From Dasypus novemcinctus (taxonomy: Eukaryota; Chordata; Mammalia; Cingulata; Dasypodidae): DNA of 64,000 nucleotides. The first letter of the stretch is position 1. Each line of letters opens with the position of its first letter. A program made the position numbers and the translations under genes. Shown piece by piece: positions 10,368 to 22,345 of this stretch. The notes beneath the pieces are model-generated. The model was given only the letters and a program-made list of their open reading frames with translations. It was not told where the DNA came from and made no database searches. The stretch lies in NCBI RefSeq assembly GCF_030445035.2, contig NC_080689.1, positions 25,139,278 to 25,203,277 on the forward strand, written 5' to 3'.

Positions 10368-10475
10368 ATTCATTTGGTCAGTCAATCCATGCATATTTAT
10401 GGAGTACCTACTAGACACCAGGTGCCAGGTGGTGAACAAGTAAGCCAAGCTCCTCTCAGGGAGCCTCCTTTTGTG
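10368..10475 (-). mobile_element. L2 LINE 3' end fragment
   Basis: 'tttatggagtacctactagacaccaggtgccag..gtgaacaagtaagccaa' matches the reverse complement of the L2 3' end, diverged. Confidence 0.65.
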
Positions 10476-11020
10476 AGAAGAGGGTATTTCTTTGTCCTGG
10501 TGTTAGGATCGACATCAAATACATTAAATATGCTCAAAGAGTGGTTACATACATTCGCACTTGGTAGATCACAAAAGAATCGTGCAAAGGAAGAACTTTG
10601 CCAAGAAAGATGTTTAGAACTAAATCTGTAATGAGGGGAAGCCACAGAGGAGCAGGATGCCATGGCAACACTTATTTACCCATCACGCCTGTTCTGGGAG
10701 CTTTTTATAACAAAGAGCCACATATTCTCTCTCACAATGAATCAGGGACACAATCTATTGGACTCCTATATGGCCATTTTCATAAAGTGGTGGGGTATTC
10801 TATATCTGACTGTACTGACTAGTGAAAGTAAAAATCATTTATACTCAGTTTCCCTATAATTGGTAGGGGGAACAATAAAGCTGGTGAGAGTTTACTCGGC
10901 CATCACTAAAGAAGTATTGTTTGAAGAAAATTAGGAAAGGCAGACTGAGGTATCTGGTTGAGGAAAACACGACTTGCTTTTAGGGGAAATGATTCATTTT
11001 AAAGTAAATCCCAGATTATG
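10476..11020. other. Unassigned DNA
   Basis: No repeat or gene recognised. Short overlapping open frames at 10397-10859 on both strands show no domain. Confidence 0.5.
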
Positions 11021-11182
11021 GTAGCCCCCAAACTTCAGCACGCATAAGAACATGCTTTAAGTGCAGATTTCTGGGGCTGTCCCCAGAGATTCATATTCAG
11101 GTATAGAAAACTGCATTTTTAATAAGCTTCTCAGATGATTTCTGAGCATGCCACTCTTGTTCCACACCTTGAGAAACACTAT
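11021..11182. mobile_element. hAT-Charlie-like non-autonomous DNA transposon remnant
   Basis: Ends resemble diverged hAT terminal inverted repeats ('gtagcccccaaac' on the left, 'cttgagaaacacta' on the right). The inside carries the familiar 'gattcatattcaggtatag..ctgcatttttaataagcttctcagatga' core. No 8-base duplication survives. Exact MER family not assigned. Confidence 0.6.
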
Positions 11183-11987
11183 CCTAGAAAAATCTGCGGA
11201 GATCTGAGCCTAGTTTTTGCAAGCCATCTGGCCTGGGCTTCCAGGGGATGAGCCGCTGCTTTATTTTTTCATCCTTAATTAATAGAATCTGTAGTCCACA
11301 GTAGCTGGCACGTGATTTAGAGCTATTTTAAACAAGACAAAACAAATGATGTGCAGCTGGAAACCACTACCTTGCCATATAAATTCAGCCACAATCTGTA
11401 TTCAATTTCTTACAGATGTGACACAGCAATGTGATAGTACTTTCTAAAGCCCATAACTCTGGAGTGGTGACCTACAAGAATCTGACAACGATAACCTGCA
11501 CTGGGGCACATGTGACCACGATTGTTTCGGGAAATTATGACCATGTAAATATGCCACATGGCCAAAGCTGATGTGCCTCAGCATTTGGTTTCAGCAGAAC
11601 TCTTATGTTTCCCTGACTAAAGCACAAAAGCACATGTGAATATATTGCCGATGTGCTTTTATTTCTCATCAAGGGCAATATCAAGTTTCACTTCAACTTC
11701 ATTAAGAGAAAAGAATTTAAAACAACCCTGCCCTTTACAGGGATGTATTATGCAGTCATTAGAACAATCCATTTTCTCAGTTTCTCAGAAAATTTAAAAA
11801 AAAGGAAACCCTTTGGAAAGTTTTCATCAGGTATTATTAAGTGGCTATTAATTTTATCTTTACCCTTACACTTAAAGGGGCTTCTTGTAACCCTGTATAT
11901 TCAGAAAGAGTTAATAAATAAAAATATTGTTAATTTCAGTCAAGTTTTACAAATATAGCTTTTAACTTTTCACATACTTTAGAAATA
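11183..11987. other. Unassigned DNA
   Basis: No feature recognised. A 101-codon frame at 11653-11958 lacks any known motif. Confidence 0.5.
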
Positions 11988-12002
11988 TGCAATGAAAACT
12001 TT

Positions 12003-12418
12003 TTTTTAAAGATTTATTTTTTAAAAATTTATTTCTTTCCCCCTCGTCCCCAGTTGTCTGCTCTCTGTGTCCATTCGCTGTGTGTTCTTCTGTGTCTGCT
12101 TCTATTCTTGTCAGTGGCACCAGGAATCTGTGTCTCTTTCTGTGGCATCATCTTGCTACATTAGCTCTCCATGTATGTGGCGCCACTCCTGGGCAGGCTG
12201 GACTTTCTTTCGCTCTGGGCGGCTCTCCTTACAGGGCTCACTCCTTGCTCGTGGGGCTCCCCTACACGGGGGACACCCTTGCGTGGCACGGCACTCCTCG
12301 TGCACATCAGCACTGCGCATGGGCCAGCTCCACACGGGTCAAGGAGGCCCTGGGTATGAACTGTGGACCTCCCATTTAGTAGGCAGACACCCCATCCATT
12401 GGGCCAAGTCCGTTTCCC
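12003..12418 (-). mobile_element. DAS-III SINE, full length
   Basis: Minus-strand copy with head at the right end and a T-rich stretch (minus-strand A tail) at 12003-12030. Perfect target-site duplication 'tgcaatgaaaacttt' at 11988-12002 and 12419-12433. Antisense frames of 99-119 codons across it are repeat sequence. Confidence 0.94.
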
Positions 12419-12433
12419 TGCAATGAAAACTTT

Positions 12434-12861
12434 GAACTCATTCAATTTTTGAAAAATGTCCACCATTTGACCTAATTGTCAAAGTCACTTCTTTTTGTCA
12501 AAACAATTAACCAAAGAAAGACTTTCTTATGTCAGAAAAAAATCATATTTCATTTTTATGATAAACATAGTGATATATTTATTTTATATTTCATGTAGTT
12601 TTATAAAATCTGCTGAAAAATAAACTATGGATCATATTTTATAGATTACAAGAAACAATCACATCAAGATTAAACTGTTGTATGTCATTATAATTAATTT
12701 TTATGTTGTGAGAAAAAGATAAATCAATATTCTGTTTCACATTACTTAATCTTTTATAAAGCAATATAAAGCTTAGTAAAATTATTGCATTATTTAGGAA
12801 GTGTGATAAAGACATGCCATTGTATGGGTGTGTATATGTATATATAAAATTCTAGTGTTCA
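12434..12861. other. AT-rich unassigned DNA
   Basis: Strongly AT-rich with no recognisable repeat or gene. Confidence 0.5.
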
Positions 12862-12866
12862 CTAAG

Positions 12867-13338
12867 TGTTTTAGTCTGCTGGGCTGCCAAGGTAATATAC
12901 CAGAAATGGGTTGGCTTTTACAATGGGGATATATTGGCTTATAAGTTTGCATTTCTGAGGCTGAGAAAAATGTCCAAATCAAGGCATCATCATGTGATGC
13001 TTTCTCCCCAAAGTCTAGCTGCTGGCGATCCTGACTCTTCTGTCACATGGCAAGGCATATGGCGGCATCTCCTGGTCTCTCCCTTCTCTTCTGGGTTTTA
13101 TTGCTTCAGCTTCTTGCTTTGTGGCTTTCTTTCTCAGCTTTTGTGGCTTTCACTCTGTCTCTCTGTATTCATCCCATTTATAAAGGATTCCAGAAAAGGA
13201 TTAAGACCCACCCTGGGCCACATCTTAACTAAAGTAACCTAATCAAAAGGCCCTACTCTCAAGAGGTTTACACACGTAGGAATGGACTAGCCCCAAGAAC
13301 ATTCTTTTCTAGGGTCCACACAGCTTCAACCCATCACA
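12867..13338 (-). mobile_element. Solo LTR, family B copy 1
   Basis: On the minus strand it begins TG ('tgtgatgggttgaag') and ends CA ('cagactaaaaca'). A perfect 5-base duplication 'ctaag' lies at 12862-12866 and 13339-13343. Mid-element motifs such as 'cacatggcaaggcatatgg' and 'accaggagatgccgcc' (minus strand) recur loosely in the copy at 21114-21549. ERVL/MaLR class is inferred from the 5-base duplication and the ends. Confidence 0.8.
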
Positions 13339-13439
13339 CTAAGCTTTTGAAAATTAATAAGAATCAACATAAAAATTAAATATTTTATATATTTTACTAA
13401 ACATCATGATAAAATTTTGAAAGAAATCCAGACAATTTT

Positions 13440-14000
13440 AACAATTTTTATTCCTTTTATTTTTCTATGTCAACAGTTATGCCATCTACAAATAACTACT
13501 TTCATTTTTTTCTACTCTGATTTAAAAATTTCTCCCTTCTCTTTCCCTCCCCTCCCCTCTCCACCCTTCTTCTCTCCATGTTAGACTGCAATGTTGAATA
13601 GGACCAGCTAGAGATAGGATCCTTGACTTGTTCTTCAGTTTAAGGAAACACCATCGAGTAGGATGTGGGTTTTGGGTTGATACCTTTCATTAGGTTAAGG
13701 AAGTTCTCTTCCTTTGTTTTTTCATTTGTAGGTTTATATCATGGGTGGAAGTTGAATTTTACTGAATGCTTATTTCTCTAACTAGTCATCATACCATTTT
13801 CCTCTTTTAATCTGTTAATATGGTGAGTTTTATTAATGAATTTCCTAAATAAACCAAACTTGGAAATGATGTATTGCCTTTTCTAAACACTACTGAATTG
13901 CGTTTGCTGTGATAAGGATTTGCATCTTTACTTATGGGTTATATCAGCCCACATTTTTCCTATCTCTTATTGTTCTTGTCTAGATTTGATGTGGTCTTGA
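13440..14000 (-). mobile_element. L1 ORF2 internal fragment
   Basis: The plus strand reads 'tctgttaatatggtgagttttattaatgaatttcc' and 'ggataggaccagctagagat'-type sequence, which is the reverse complement of the reverse transcriptase region of mammalian L1. Too decayed to translate. Confidence 0.65.
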
Positions 14001-15719
14001 AAGAAGACGAGGAGATTCTTGCACAGAAGGCAAGGGCAAAGGCTTTTCAGACAGAGAAAACACTTTGGGCAAAAACATGGAGGTATAAAATAGCACAGTA
14101 TTAAAGTTAGCATTGTTGGAGTATGGAATATTTAGTTTTTAGATTAATTAAATAATTTGAACCTTTGAGAATGAACAATTGCTACTAGGAGAGCCTGGAA
14201 TTACTTTGAAGTACAAAGTTTTCTCCTCTCTGCTTCATGTTCATTAAGGGGAGTGTTTTTGGCAGCAAAGCAACTATGTGAAGTTGACCCATGGAGGTTT
14301 ACAGATGTGGTTTTGAACTCTAGGTGCATGGGTCCTTGTTTAACAGTATCTTGGAACACAATAGAAATTTAAAGATTGTGTAGGGCAAAACCAATTACCT
14401 TTCAAATGTTTGAAACTGATCCCAGTCAATCTTAGTGTTTTCTTATATTTACCTTGAAATATCAAAGCAAAGCAGGAAGATAGAGTTTTATAACTAGTTT
14501 ACTGAGAAATTACACCCCAGTGGGGTATAAATACAAAGTGGTTTCATTTTCTTCTGTTGTTGACTTTACCTGTGCTCTGTTGAATCTCTTTCCCATCACT
14601 TAGTGATATCTCTGGCAGATTCCATAACTTTCCAAGCATCTTTTGTAATTAAAAGCCTCAACCACAGTTCTGTTTAAATCTCCCCTCCACACCTTTTCCA
14701 GTGCCGGCTTCAGTGCAGTGGAATGGGGCACATTCTGCTCGTTCTTTCCTCCTCACATTCTAGCACCCAGGAATGGAGGGTGAGAAGGGGCATGGTCTGT
14801 ATGAAGGACATTTCCTCTGCTTCCGTTTCTAGGCCACAACAACTCAGATGTTAGGCAAAAGGAAAAAAAAGGAAAGTGTCTTTTCCCTGGGTGGTGAGGA
14901 AGCCATCTTCCCTCTGCCGGTGTCACGTCCAAGCAGAAGCTGTTGGAAAGTTGGCTTTCTTCTGCCCCACCCCTGTCAAGAAGGTGGAGTGAGATGCTGC
15001 AGAGCTTTGTGCCCCGTAGAAGCTTTGAACAACCAACAAGAACTGGAAGCGGAATCCTTTCAAGATTCCAGAAAACAGTTAAAGGATTGTAGTAACATGG
15101 TGAGAGCCAAATCAGGAGAAAGTCTACTTAAAGTAGGTTCTCATGGTGCCCTGGCTAGCCCTTTCCCCGTGCCTCCTGGCTGGATACAGAGATGGAGCAT
15201 CCCCGGCCTCATTTCTAGAGGGAGCAGGGTAATCCTTGTGCACATACTGGGAGCATACATGTCTGGCCCAGTCTGTGTGGTGGTGGCTGGAGGAATCTTG
15301 CCTATCCCAAAATGCTGTGGGAGTGCAGTCAAGTGGCTGTCTAGGGCAAGGGATTGATGGCTGTAGATTATATAGTGCAGTGCTCAGACCAAGAGGCAAC
15401 CGTTTCCTAAGGAAGTGGGGACATTCATATCTGTGTAAACAAGAGATTCCTAGGGCCACATGCACATGCCAAAGAAAAGATGCATGCACAGAAAGGATCA
15501 GAGCAGCCCCTATGCTTTGACCTGAAGATAAACTCACTGAAGGAACAAGTTCTGAAGCAGAGCATTTCCCTAGGTTGATCTGTAAGGACTGGGAAATGTG
15601 CTTTCTTCTTCTTTCATATTTTCCTCCCTCCCTCCCTCCCTTCCATCCTTCTTTGCTATCTCTTGGCATTCAAGGAAACTCTGTTATAACACTTGGATGC
15701 AAGTTTAAGGAACACAAAC
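14001..15719. other. Unassigned DNA, possibly 5' UTR of the following HAL1
   Basis: Holds the longest non-repeat open frames of the window, 169 codons on plus (14848-15357) and 181 on minus (15124-15669), overlapping each other. Neither shows a domain, and composition is ordinary. The part from about 14870 onward could be the 5' untranslated region of the HAL1-like element at 15720, but I cannot place a boundary. A CCCT-rich tract lies at 15625-15650. Confidence 0.45.
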
Positions 15720-17795
15720 TCAGAGTCTAAATTCCAACCACAGTGCATTAGAATATTGAAATGTCCAGGTTTCAACAAAAGATTACAAAATATACAAAGA
15801 AACAGGAAGTGATGGTCAAGACAAAGAATAAAATTAAGGCATTAGAAACCATCAATGAGGAGGACCAGATGTGGGACATATCATATAAAGACTTTGAAAA
15901 AAATGGCCCTAAATATGCTCAAAGAGCTTAAGGAAAACATGGAGGAAATCAGGAAAATGATACACAGAAAGAATATCGATAGAGAGGTGGAAATTATGAA
16001 AAAGAACCAAACTGAAGACCACAGTAACAGAAATTTAAAGTCCCCTGGAGGGTTTAGCAGCAGACTCTAGCTGGCAGAAAAAGAATCAGAGAACTTGAAG
16101 ATAAGACAATTGAAATCATAAAACATGAGGAACTGAAGGAAGAATGAATGAAGATAAGTGAATAGAGCCTGAGGAACCTGTGGGACACCATCAAGCATAT
16201 CAATATATGCATAGTTGGAGTCCCAGAAGAGAAGAAAGAGAATGGGGCAGAGAGAATATTGAAAGAAATAATGACTGAAAAACTTCCCAAATTTGATGAA
16301 AGACATGATTGCACACATCCAAGAGGCTCAATGAACTCCAAATAGGATAAACCCAAATCAAACTGCAACATTATGATCAGACTGTCAAATGTCACAGATA
16401 AAGAGGGAATTCTGGAAGCTGCAAGAAAGAAGCAACATGTTACATACAAGGGAGCCTCAGTAAGAGTAAATGCCAATTCTTATAGGAAACCATGGAGGCT
16501 AAAAGGCAGGGGGAAGACATATTTAAACTGCTAAAAGTGAAAAAACCATCAACCAAGAATTCTATATCTGGAATAACTGTCTTTCAAAAATGAGGCAGAA
16601 ATGAAGACATTCCTAGATAAACAGAAGCTGAGGGAGTTTGTCACCACCTAACTGGTCCTACAAGAGAAGCTAAAGAGAGTTCTGCAAGTTGAGAGGAAAG
16701 TACAATAGACAATGATTGAAGCCATGTGAAGAAATAAAGATCTCCAGTAAGGGTAATAACAGGAGTAAATATAAATGTCAGTCCTGTTGTATTTTTTATT
16801 TGTAACTCCACTTTTTACTTCCTATAGGATCTAAATGGCAAATGCATAAAATGTAATAAGCCAGTGGTTTTGAACTCATAATATATTAACACATAATTTG
16901 TGACAAGGACTATATAAAGGTGGGGAGAAGGGAAGGGTATAGGAACATAGTTTTTATATACTATTGAAGTTAAGCTGGTATCTTGTAATCTATAAGGTTT
17001 TTATAGATTTAGGATGTTAAATTTAAACCCCATGGTAACCATAAAGAAAAGAGTGGAGAATATGCAAGTTCAAAGAGATAGTTATTAGAGTACAGGTTGT
17101 CAGGGATGGAGGGCAAGGGAATGGGGCATTTATGCAGAATGGGTGTAGGGTTTCTGTTTTGGGAGATGGGAAAGTTTTAGTAATCAAAGGTGGTGAGGGT
17201 ACTGCCACATAGTGAATGTAATTACTCCCACTTTGTGGTCTGCTTGGGGGTAGTTGAGATGGGAAAGTTTATGTCAGAAACTTATCGTCAGAAAGGAAAA
17301 AAAAATGTAAAAGCAACTAAAGAAACAATGATAATTAAAGGCAAAACAAAATCCTGGGCAGAATCTAACAAGAGAGGAGAGAAAGCTTGAAATGACATCA
17401 TTGGGTCCTAGAAAAAATTGGAATACAGACTGTATGCTTTATATCAATGTTAAATTTCCTAAATTTGATAACTGCACTTAAGGTCATACATAGGTGAGTA
17501 TCCTTGTTCTTAGGAAATAAACATGGAAGTATTATGATTTCAAGGAGGCTGATGTATACAACTTATACTCAAGTGTTCAGAAAACAGGTTGATAAATAGA
17601 CACAGACAGACAAATAGACAGATAGATGGATAGATAAGTGTATTGATAGATTGATGGATAGAAAGAATGATTTGACAAATGTTGCAAAATGTGACAATTG
17701 GTGGATAGGGTTATGGTGGAGTTCTCAGTATGGCAATTGTATTATTTTTGTAATTGTCCTGTAATTTTGAAAATATTTTTAAAAAAGCATAAAAG
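15720..17795 (+). mobile_element. HAL1-like LINE (L1 ORF1-only lineage)
   Basis: Contains a decayed ORF1 with the typical order: 'gaaatgtccaggtttcaacaaaag', coiled-coil coding sequence (a 71-codon frame at 15855-16070), 'gtgggacaccatcaagcatatcaa', 'ggagtcccagaagagaagaaagag', then 'cttacatacaagggagcctcagtaag'-type sequence, and 'tataaagg..'. After ORF1 it passes straight into 3' UTR ('gataaatggcaaatgc' region near 16840) with no endonuclease or reverse transcriptase, which defines HAL1. It ends near 'gaaaatatttttaaaaaag'. A GATA-rich microsatellite lies at 17596-17660. All frames are broken. Confidence 0.75.
17596..17662. repeat. (GATA/GACA)n-like microsatellite
   Basis: Imperfect tetranucleotide repeat of 'gata', 'gaca' and 'gatg' units in the 3' part of the HAL1 element. 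Confidence 0.8.
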
Positions 17796-18010
17796 TTAAA
17801 ACAATTCTGGACATTGAAGCTGGAATAACATTTCCCTGTTGGACAATACTTTCTGAATATTGTTATACTTTGATGCTGGAAAGGTGACATGTCCCTGAGG
17901 ATGATGGAAGTATCATGTTTTAAAACCTTCCAATCTTTGCTCTATGTGTCTCTTCCTTGGCTGGTTCTAATTTGTATATCTTTGCTGTAATAAACAGTAA
18001 TCACGAAAAA
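17796..18010 (+). mobile_element. Possible retroelement 3' end with poly(A)
   Basis: Ends 'gctgtaataaacagtaatcacg' followed by ten A (18006-18015), i.e. a polyadenylation signal (aataaa, 17989-17994) and an A-tail. This fits an old L1 3' end or a retrocopy. Family not named. Confidence 0.4.
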
Positions 18011-18015
18011 AAAAA

Positions 18016-18704
18016 GTTGGTGTTCTATGGGGAGCATGTGTGGGATCCTCGGAGGGGCCTGCGTGGCCTTCACACACACAATTTCTTGATGAGTGTCCCT
18101 TTGCTGCTCTGAAGCCCCTGGGAAGAAGGGTGAAGGAAGCTTGGGTTGAATACCTATTTTTGGTAACTCTAAAATGTAGGGCATGTGATGCTTCTTGTTT
18201 TCAAATCTGGGTTCTAGTCACCAACTTTAGAGCAACATAAAAAATGAACTTCAGTTCAACCTTCTCTCACACTGTTTTATTTTAGCTTTGGTTTAACAGT
18301 GGATGGACCCCCTTAATTCAGTTGAGTTCTTGTGGTCAATTGTGGTGCATCAATTTAAGGCAGATAATGAAAATCAGGTTCCACTTTCTCCCCTTCCCCC
18401 AATTAGAGAAACTAATTAGGATTGCCAGGCAAACTAATGGTAATAAGACTAGAAGCCTCATTATTGCTGAAACACTCAATGGAGGATTGGATATGGTTAT
18501 GCTGGAGAAAAAAAGATTCAGGGATTATTAGAAAACTGTCTTTAAATATATACAGGATTTTCAGGTAACACAGGGATTGGGGTTTTTTCATATGGGAAGT
18601 TACAGGAAATTAATTTCATTTCATGGAAGATAAATTTCTGAAGGTGAAACCAACTATCTCAGGAGGTAGTAAGCTCTCTATTGTTGAAAATACTTAAGCA
18701 TATT
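18016..18704. other. Unassigned DNA
   Basis: No repeat or coding region recognised; several frames of 60-80 codons without motifs. Confidence 0.5.
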
Positions 18705-19323
18705 TGTATTAGCCAGTCAAAGGAGTGCTGATGCAAAATACCAGAACTCTGTTGGCTTTTATAAAGAGTATTTATTTGGGGTAGAAGCTTACAGTCTCAA
18801 GGCTCTAAAGTCATTGGCATGTGTTGAGGCAAGATGGCAGGCAATGTCTGCGAGGATTCAGCCTTCCTTTTTTTCTTAAGGCTCTGCGGTCCCAACTTCT
18901 TCCAGTCTCAGCTGTAGGCTGGCATAAGGCTTGTCTCTTCCCAGGGCCCATTTCTTTCCAAGCTCAGGTGCTCTGTTCTCTTCACAAGGTCAGCTGTAGA
19001 CTGTCAGGCTCATCTCTCTTCCTGGAGCCTCTGCTGTGTCTAATGGACACATTTCTCTCTTTTCTCATGCATCTGCTTCTCCGTGTGACTACTTCCCTGT
19101 GAGAGTCTGTTTTATCAGTCTACCAAGGGGGCGGGCACTCAACACTGAGTCACACCCTAATAATATGGTTGATCAAAGTCCTAATCTTTACATAATTTAA
19201 TCAGATGTCTCAGCTGAATCTAAAATAATCAAAGGGTTGTTATGCCCGGAGGAACAAATCAGCTTTCAAACATAACCTGTTTTTCTTTTTGGAATTTATA
19301 AATAATATCAAACTGCTGCAACA
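18705..19323 (-). mobile_element. Solo LTR, diverged family A copy
   Basis: Minus strand starts 'tgttgcagcagtttgatatt' and ends 'ggctaataca'. It shares with the other family A LTRs the order 'ccaaaaagaaaaac..ttatgtttg', 'ccctttgatta', 'tttagattcagctgag' and 'gtgtgactcagtgttgagtgcc'. No convincing 5-base duplication (left 'atatt', right 'ctctt'). Confidence 0.72.
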
Positions 19324-19401
19324 CTCTTGCTTATCACTTGGCTTCAATAATTGCATGGATTGTAAGCTTTAGTTGACTTTCAATATTCCTTTGTTCTTTT
19401 A

Positions 19402-19590
19402 TTTTTTTAGGTACTAGAGCTGGGGATTGAACCTGGGACCTTGTATGTGGGGAGCCATCACTCAACCACTGAGCTACATTGGCTTCTGAGTCAGTTTTTT
19501 TGTTTTGTTTTTAGGAGGCACTGGGGAACAAACCCAGGACTTCCCATGTGGGAAGCAGGTGCTCAACTGCTTGAGCCACATCTACTTCCC
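19402..19590 (-). mobile_element. Dimeric DAS-type SINE
   Basis: Two tRNA-like units in reverse orientation joined by an oligo(T) linker: 'gggattgaacctgggacctt..caaccactgagctacattgg' and 'aacaaacccaggacttcccatgtgggaagcaggtgctcaactgc' in pieces. Target-site duplication 'cctttgttctttta' / 'cctttgttttttta' at 19388-19401 and 19591-19604. Confidence 0.88.
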
Positions 19591-19904
19591 CCTTTGTTTT
19601 TTTACTCAGAGAGTGACATGGAGTAGCTAGCCACTTTAGGCAACCTTTATAAGGATTCAGAATATTGGTGGGATCAGCACTGATCTAGGTTCAGTTAAAA
19701 ACCACAAATTTTTACACTTGTCACGGAAATGATTAGGTCTCTAACTTGTCATGAGACTCAATATTTTGACTTATTAGCTAGAATGTTTATATATGTATTT
19801 TTAAATTGGCAGTACATGTTTTTTAGAGAGAACACTTAAATCTACATTTTAGGCACCACTTTACTAACATCAAAGCTTTTAGGAAATTAATTTATAATTG
19901 AAAG

Positions 19905-20124
19905 ATTGTTTTTTTTTTTGAGGTACCAGGGGCCAGGGATTGAATCCAGGACCTCATATATGGGAAGCTGGCTCTCAACCACTGAGCCATATTGGCTCCT
20001 CTGTGTTGGTTTTCCCTTTTGTTTGCTTGTTTGTTTTTGTTTTTTCAGGAGGCATTGGGAACTGAACCTGGGACTTCCCATGTGGGAGGTGGGTGCCCAA
20101 CTGCTTGAGCCACATTCACTCCCC
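19905..20124 (-). mobile_element. Dimeric DAS-type SINE
   Basis: Same two-unit structure as the copy at 19402-19590, 315 bases away and in the same orientation. Short duplication 'aattgaaag' at 19896-19904 and 20125-20133. The separate duplications show two independent insertions rather than a tandem duplication. Confidence 0.85.
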
Positions 20125-20444
20125 AATTGAAAGTTTTAACTGTGCAAAGACTCAAAACCAAGAACATTTGATGGTTTCAGGAAGAGCATTGAGGATTATT
20201 GCTTTTCCAATAATTATTATTCCTGTATTATTGTTTCAATGCTGATGCTTATGAAGCAGATTATAATTAAAATCCATTGGGAATTTTTTGAACCAAAAAA
20301 AGTTATTTTAAAGGTTAATTAGAAGAAGAAACTCAAGAAAATAGGCAAAATTTTTGAAAATAAAGAGTTTATAACCCTACTTATCTCTTATTGAAATGAT
20401 ATATTAGTTAAAACAGTGTAATGCTGGTATAAAATAGATGGATG

Positions 20445-20822
20445 AGGGAAACGGACTTTGGCCCAGTGGTTAGGGCGTCCGTCTACCATATGGGAGGTCC
20501 GAGGTTCAAACCCCGGGCCTCCTTGACCCATGTGGAGCTGGCCATGCGCAGTGCTGATGCGCGCAAGGAGTGCCGTGCCACGCAAGGGTGTCCCCGGCGT
20601 GGGGGAGCCCCACGCGCAAGGAGTGCGCCCGTGAGGAAAGCCGCCCAGCGTGAAAAGAAAGAGCAGCCTGCCCAGGAATGGTGCCGCCCACACTTCCCGT
20701 GCCGCTGACGACAACAGAAGCGGACAAAGAAACAAGACGCAGCAAATAGACACCAAGAACAGACAACCAGGGGAGGGGGGGAAATTAAATAAATAAATAA
20801 ATCTTTAAAAAAAAAAAAAAAA
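20445..20822 (+). mobile_element. DAS-III SINE, young-looking
   Basis: Intact head 'cggactttggcccagtggtt', clear B box 'gaggttcaaaccccgggc', GC-rich body with many CpG still present, and a long A tail. Perfect 14-base duplication 'aaaatagatggatg' (20431-20444, 20823-20836). The retained CpGs and long A tail suggest this is among the youngest SINEs in the window. Confidence 0.94.
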
Positions 20823-21113
20823 AAAATAGATGGATGGATTGATGAAAAGAATAGCATGCCCCAAAACAGACATTTTTGTATAAAAGAATTGAATATATTT
20901 TTAAGGAAGCACCATGAATCAGAAAGGTGAGGAGACTTCATTCAATAAACATTAGTCACACATACCTACCAATCATACAAGAAAGTAAAAGGAATAAATT
21001 TAGATCCATATTTTAAAATATGCCCTATGTTAATTATTTAATTATTATTAATCAAACCATAACAAAGCCTAGACGAAAATAGAAACGTATTTTACATCTG
21101 AGGATTAGGAAGA

Positions 21114-21549
21114 TGTATTGGTTTCCTAGCTCCCCAAACAACTACCATACAGTGGGCGGGCTTTCAAACAGGAATTTGTTGGCTCACGGTTTCAGAGGCT
21201 AGAAAGCTTGCTTCTTCCTGGGTGTCATATCTTCTTGCTGGCTGGCTATCTTTGGGGCTCCTTGACTTTTCCATCACAGGGCAATTCACATGGAGGTGTC
21301 TTCCCATTTCTTCTCTGGGTTCATTGACTTCCAGCCTCTGGCTGCTCACTGTGGCTTCCTCTCTATGTCTGAATTTCATACTGCTTCTAAAGGACTCTAG
21401 TCATCTGGATTACAGCCCAACCTGATTCAGTTTGGCCACATCTTTAGTTCCATAGTCAAGAGATCCTATTTACAACGGATCCCCACCCACCAGAATCCTG
21501 AGCAAGACTAAAAACATGTCCAAACTAGGGTATACAGTTCAATCTACCA
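21114..21549 (-). mobile_element. Solo LTR, family B copy 2
   Basis: Minus strand begins 'tggtagattgaactgtatac' and ends 'aggaaaccaataca'. It shares the general order of motifs with the LTR at 12867-13338 (hinge with 'gtccattcc'/'catgt', 'gtggccaaactgaatcagg', 'tccttta..cagtatgaa'). A 5-base duplication is ambiguous ('gaaga' left, 'aagaa' right). Confidence 0.65.
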
Positions 21550-21559
21550 AAGAAGACTT

Positions 21560-22345
21560 TTAAATTAAAAAGTGATAGATGAAATAACAAAGGGAAAGAA
21601 AAATGTTTTGATTATATTGTAATGGAAAAACATCAAAACTCAACTTGGGCAATTAAAGGAAAAACTAGTAAAAATTGGCAATACATACATGAACGTGCTT
21701 AATTTTTTTTTACTAGACTTTATTCTAATTCATAGGAAAAATTACTAAAACCCCATTTGCTAACTTGGCAGGGAACATGAACACACAATTCACTAAAGAG
21801 AAGAATTAAATGGCAAATAAGCATATGGAAAAATGTTCAGCCTCATTAAGAAATATGAATTAAAATGAGGTATAATTTTCACCTGCTGAATTAGCAAACA
21901 TGCAATTGTTTTGAAGTCTAATCATACTGAAGAAAGAGCATAGGAAAGCAGTTTAGTAATATGTGTCAAGAGCTTTAAAATGTCAATATTCTTTGGCCCT
22001 GTAATTCTATTTCCAGAATCTATCCTGAGAAAATAATACAAAGCACAGGAAAAGTTTTGCAATTCTGCTAAATATTTATTACCGTGAAAAATTAAAAGCA
22101 ACAAAAATGGGGAAGAATTAAAGTAAATTACTGCATTTCTGTATGAAGGAATTTTGTGATGCTAAGATGATTATTTATGTGGCATTTTTTGTGGTATTTT
22201 AATAATATGGGAAAATGTTTATATTATAATGGTAACCAAAAAAAAAAAAGAGATAACATTATGTCATTCATTACAATATAATTCATAAAAAAGAGTAGAG
22301 GAAGAACCATGAAATATTACCAAAAAATTATCACTGCCAGAGACA
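21560..22345 (+). mobile_element. Old L1 (L1M type) 3' fragment
   Basis: 'gaacatgaacacacaattcactaaagagaag', 'atggcaaataagcatatgg', 'aaatgttcagcctcatt' and 'aattctatttccagaatctatcctgag' follow the order of the L1 ORF2 C-terminus. Deleted internally and strongly decayed. Confidence 0.72.

Noticed and set aside
17596..17662. CRISPR-like short repeat array
   Set aside because: It is an imperfect GATA-type microsatellite with no spacers, in a mammalian repeat.
19402..20124. Tandem segmental duplication of a SINE
   Set aside because: The two dimeric SINEs have different target-site duplications and different flanks, so they are separate insertions.
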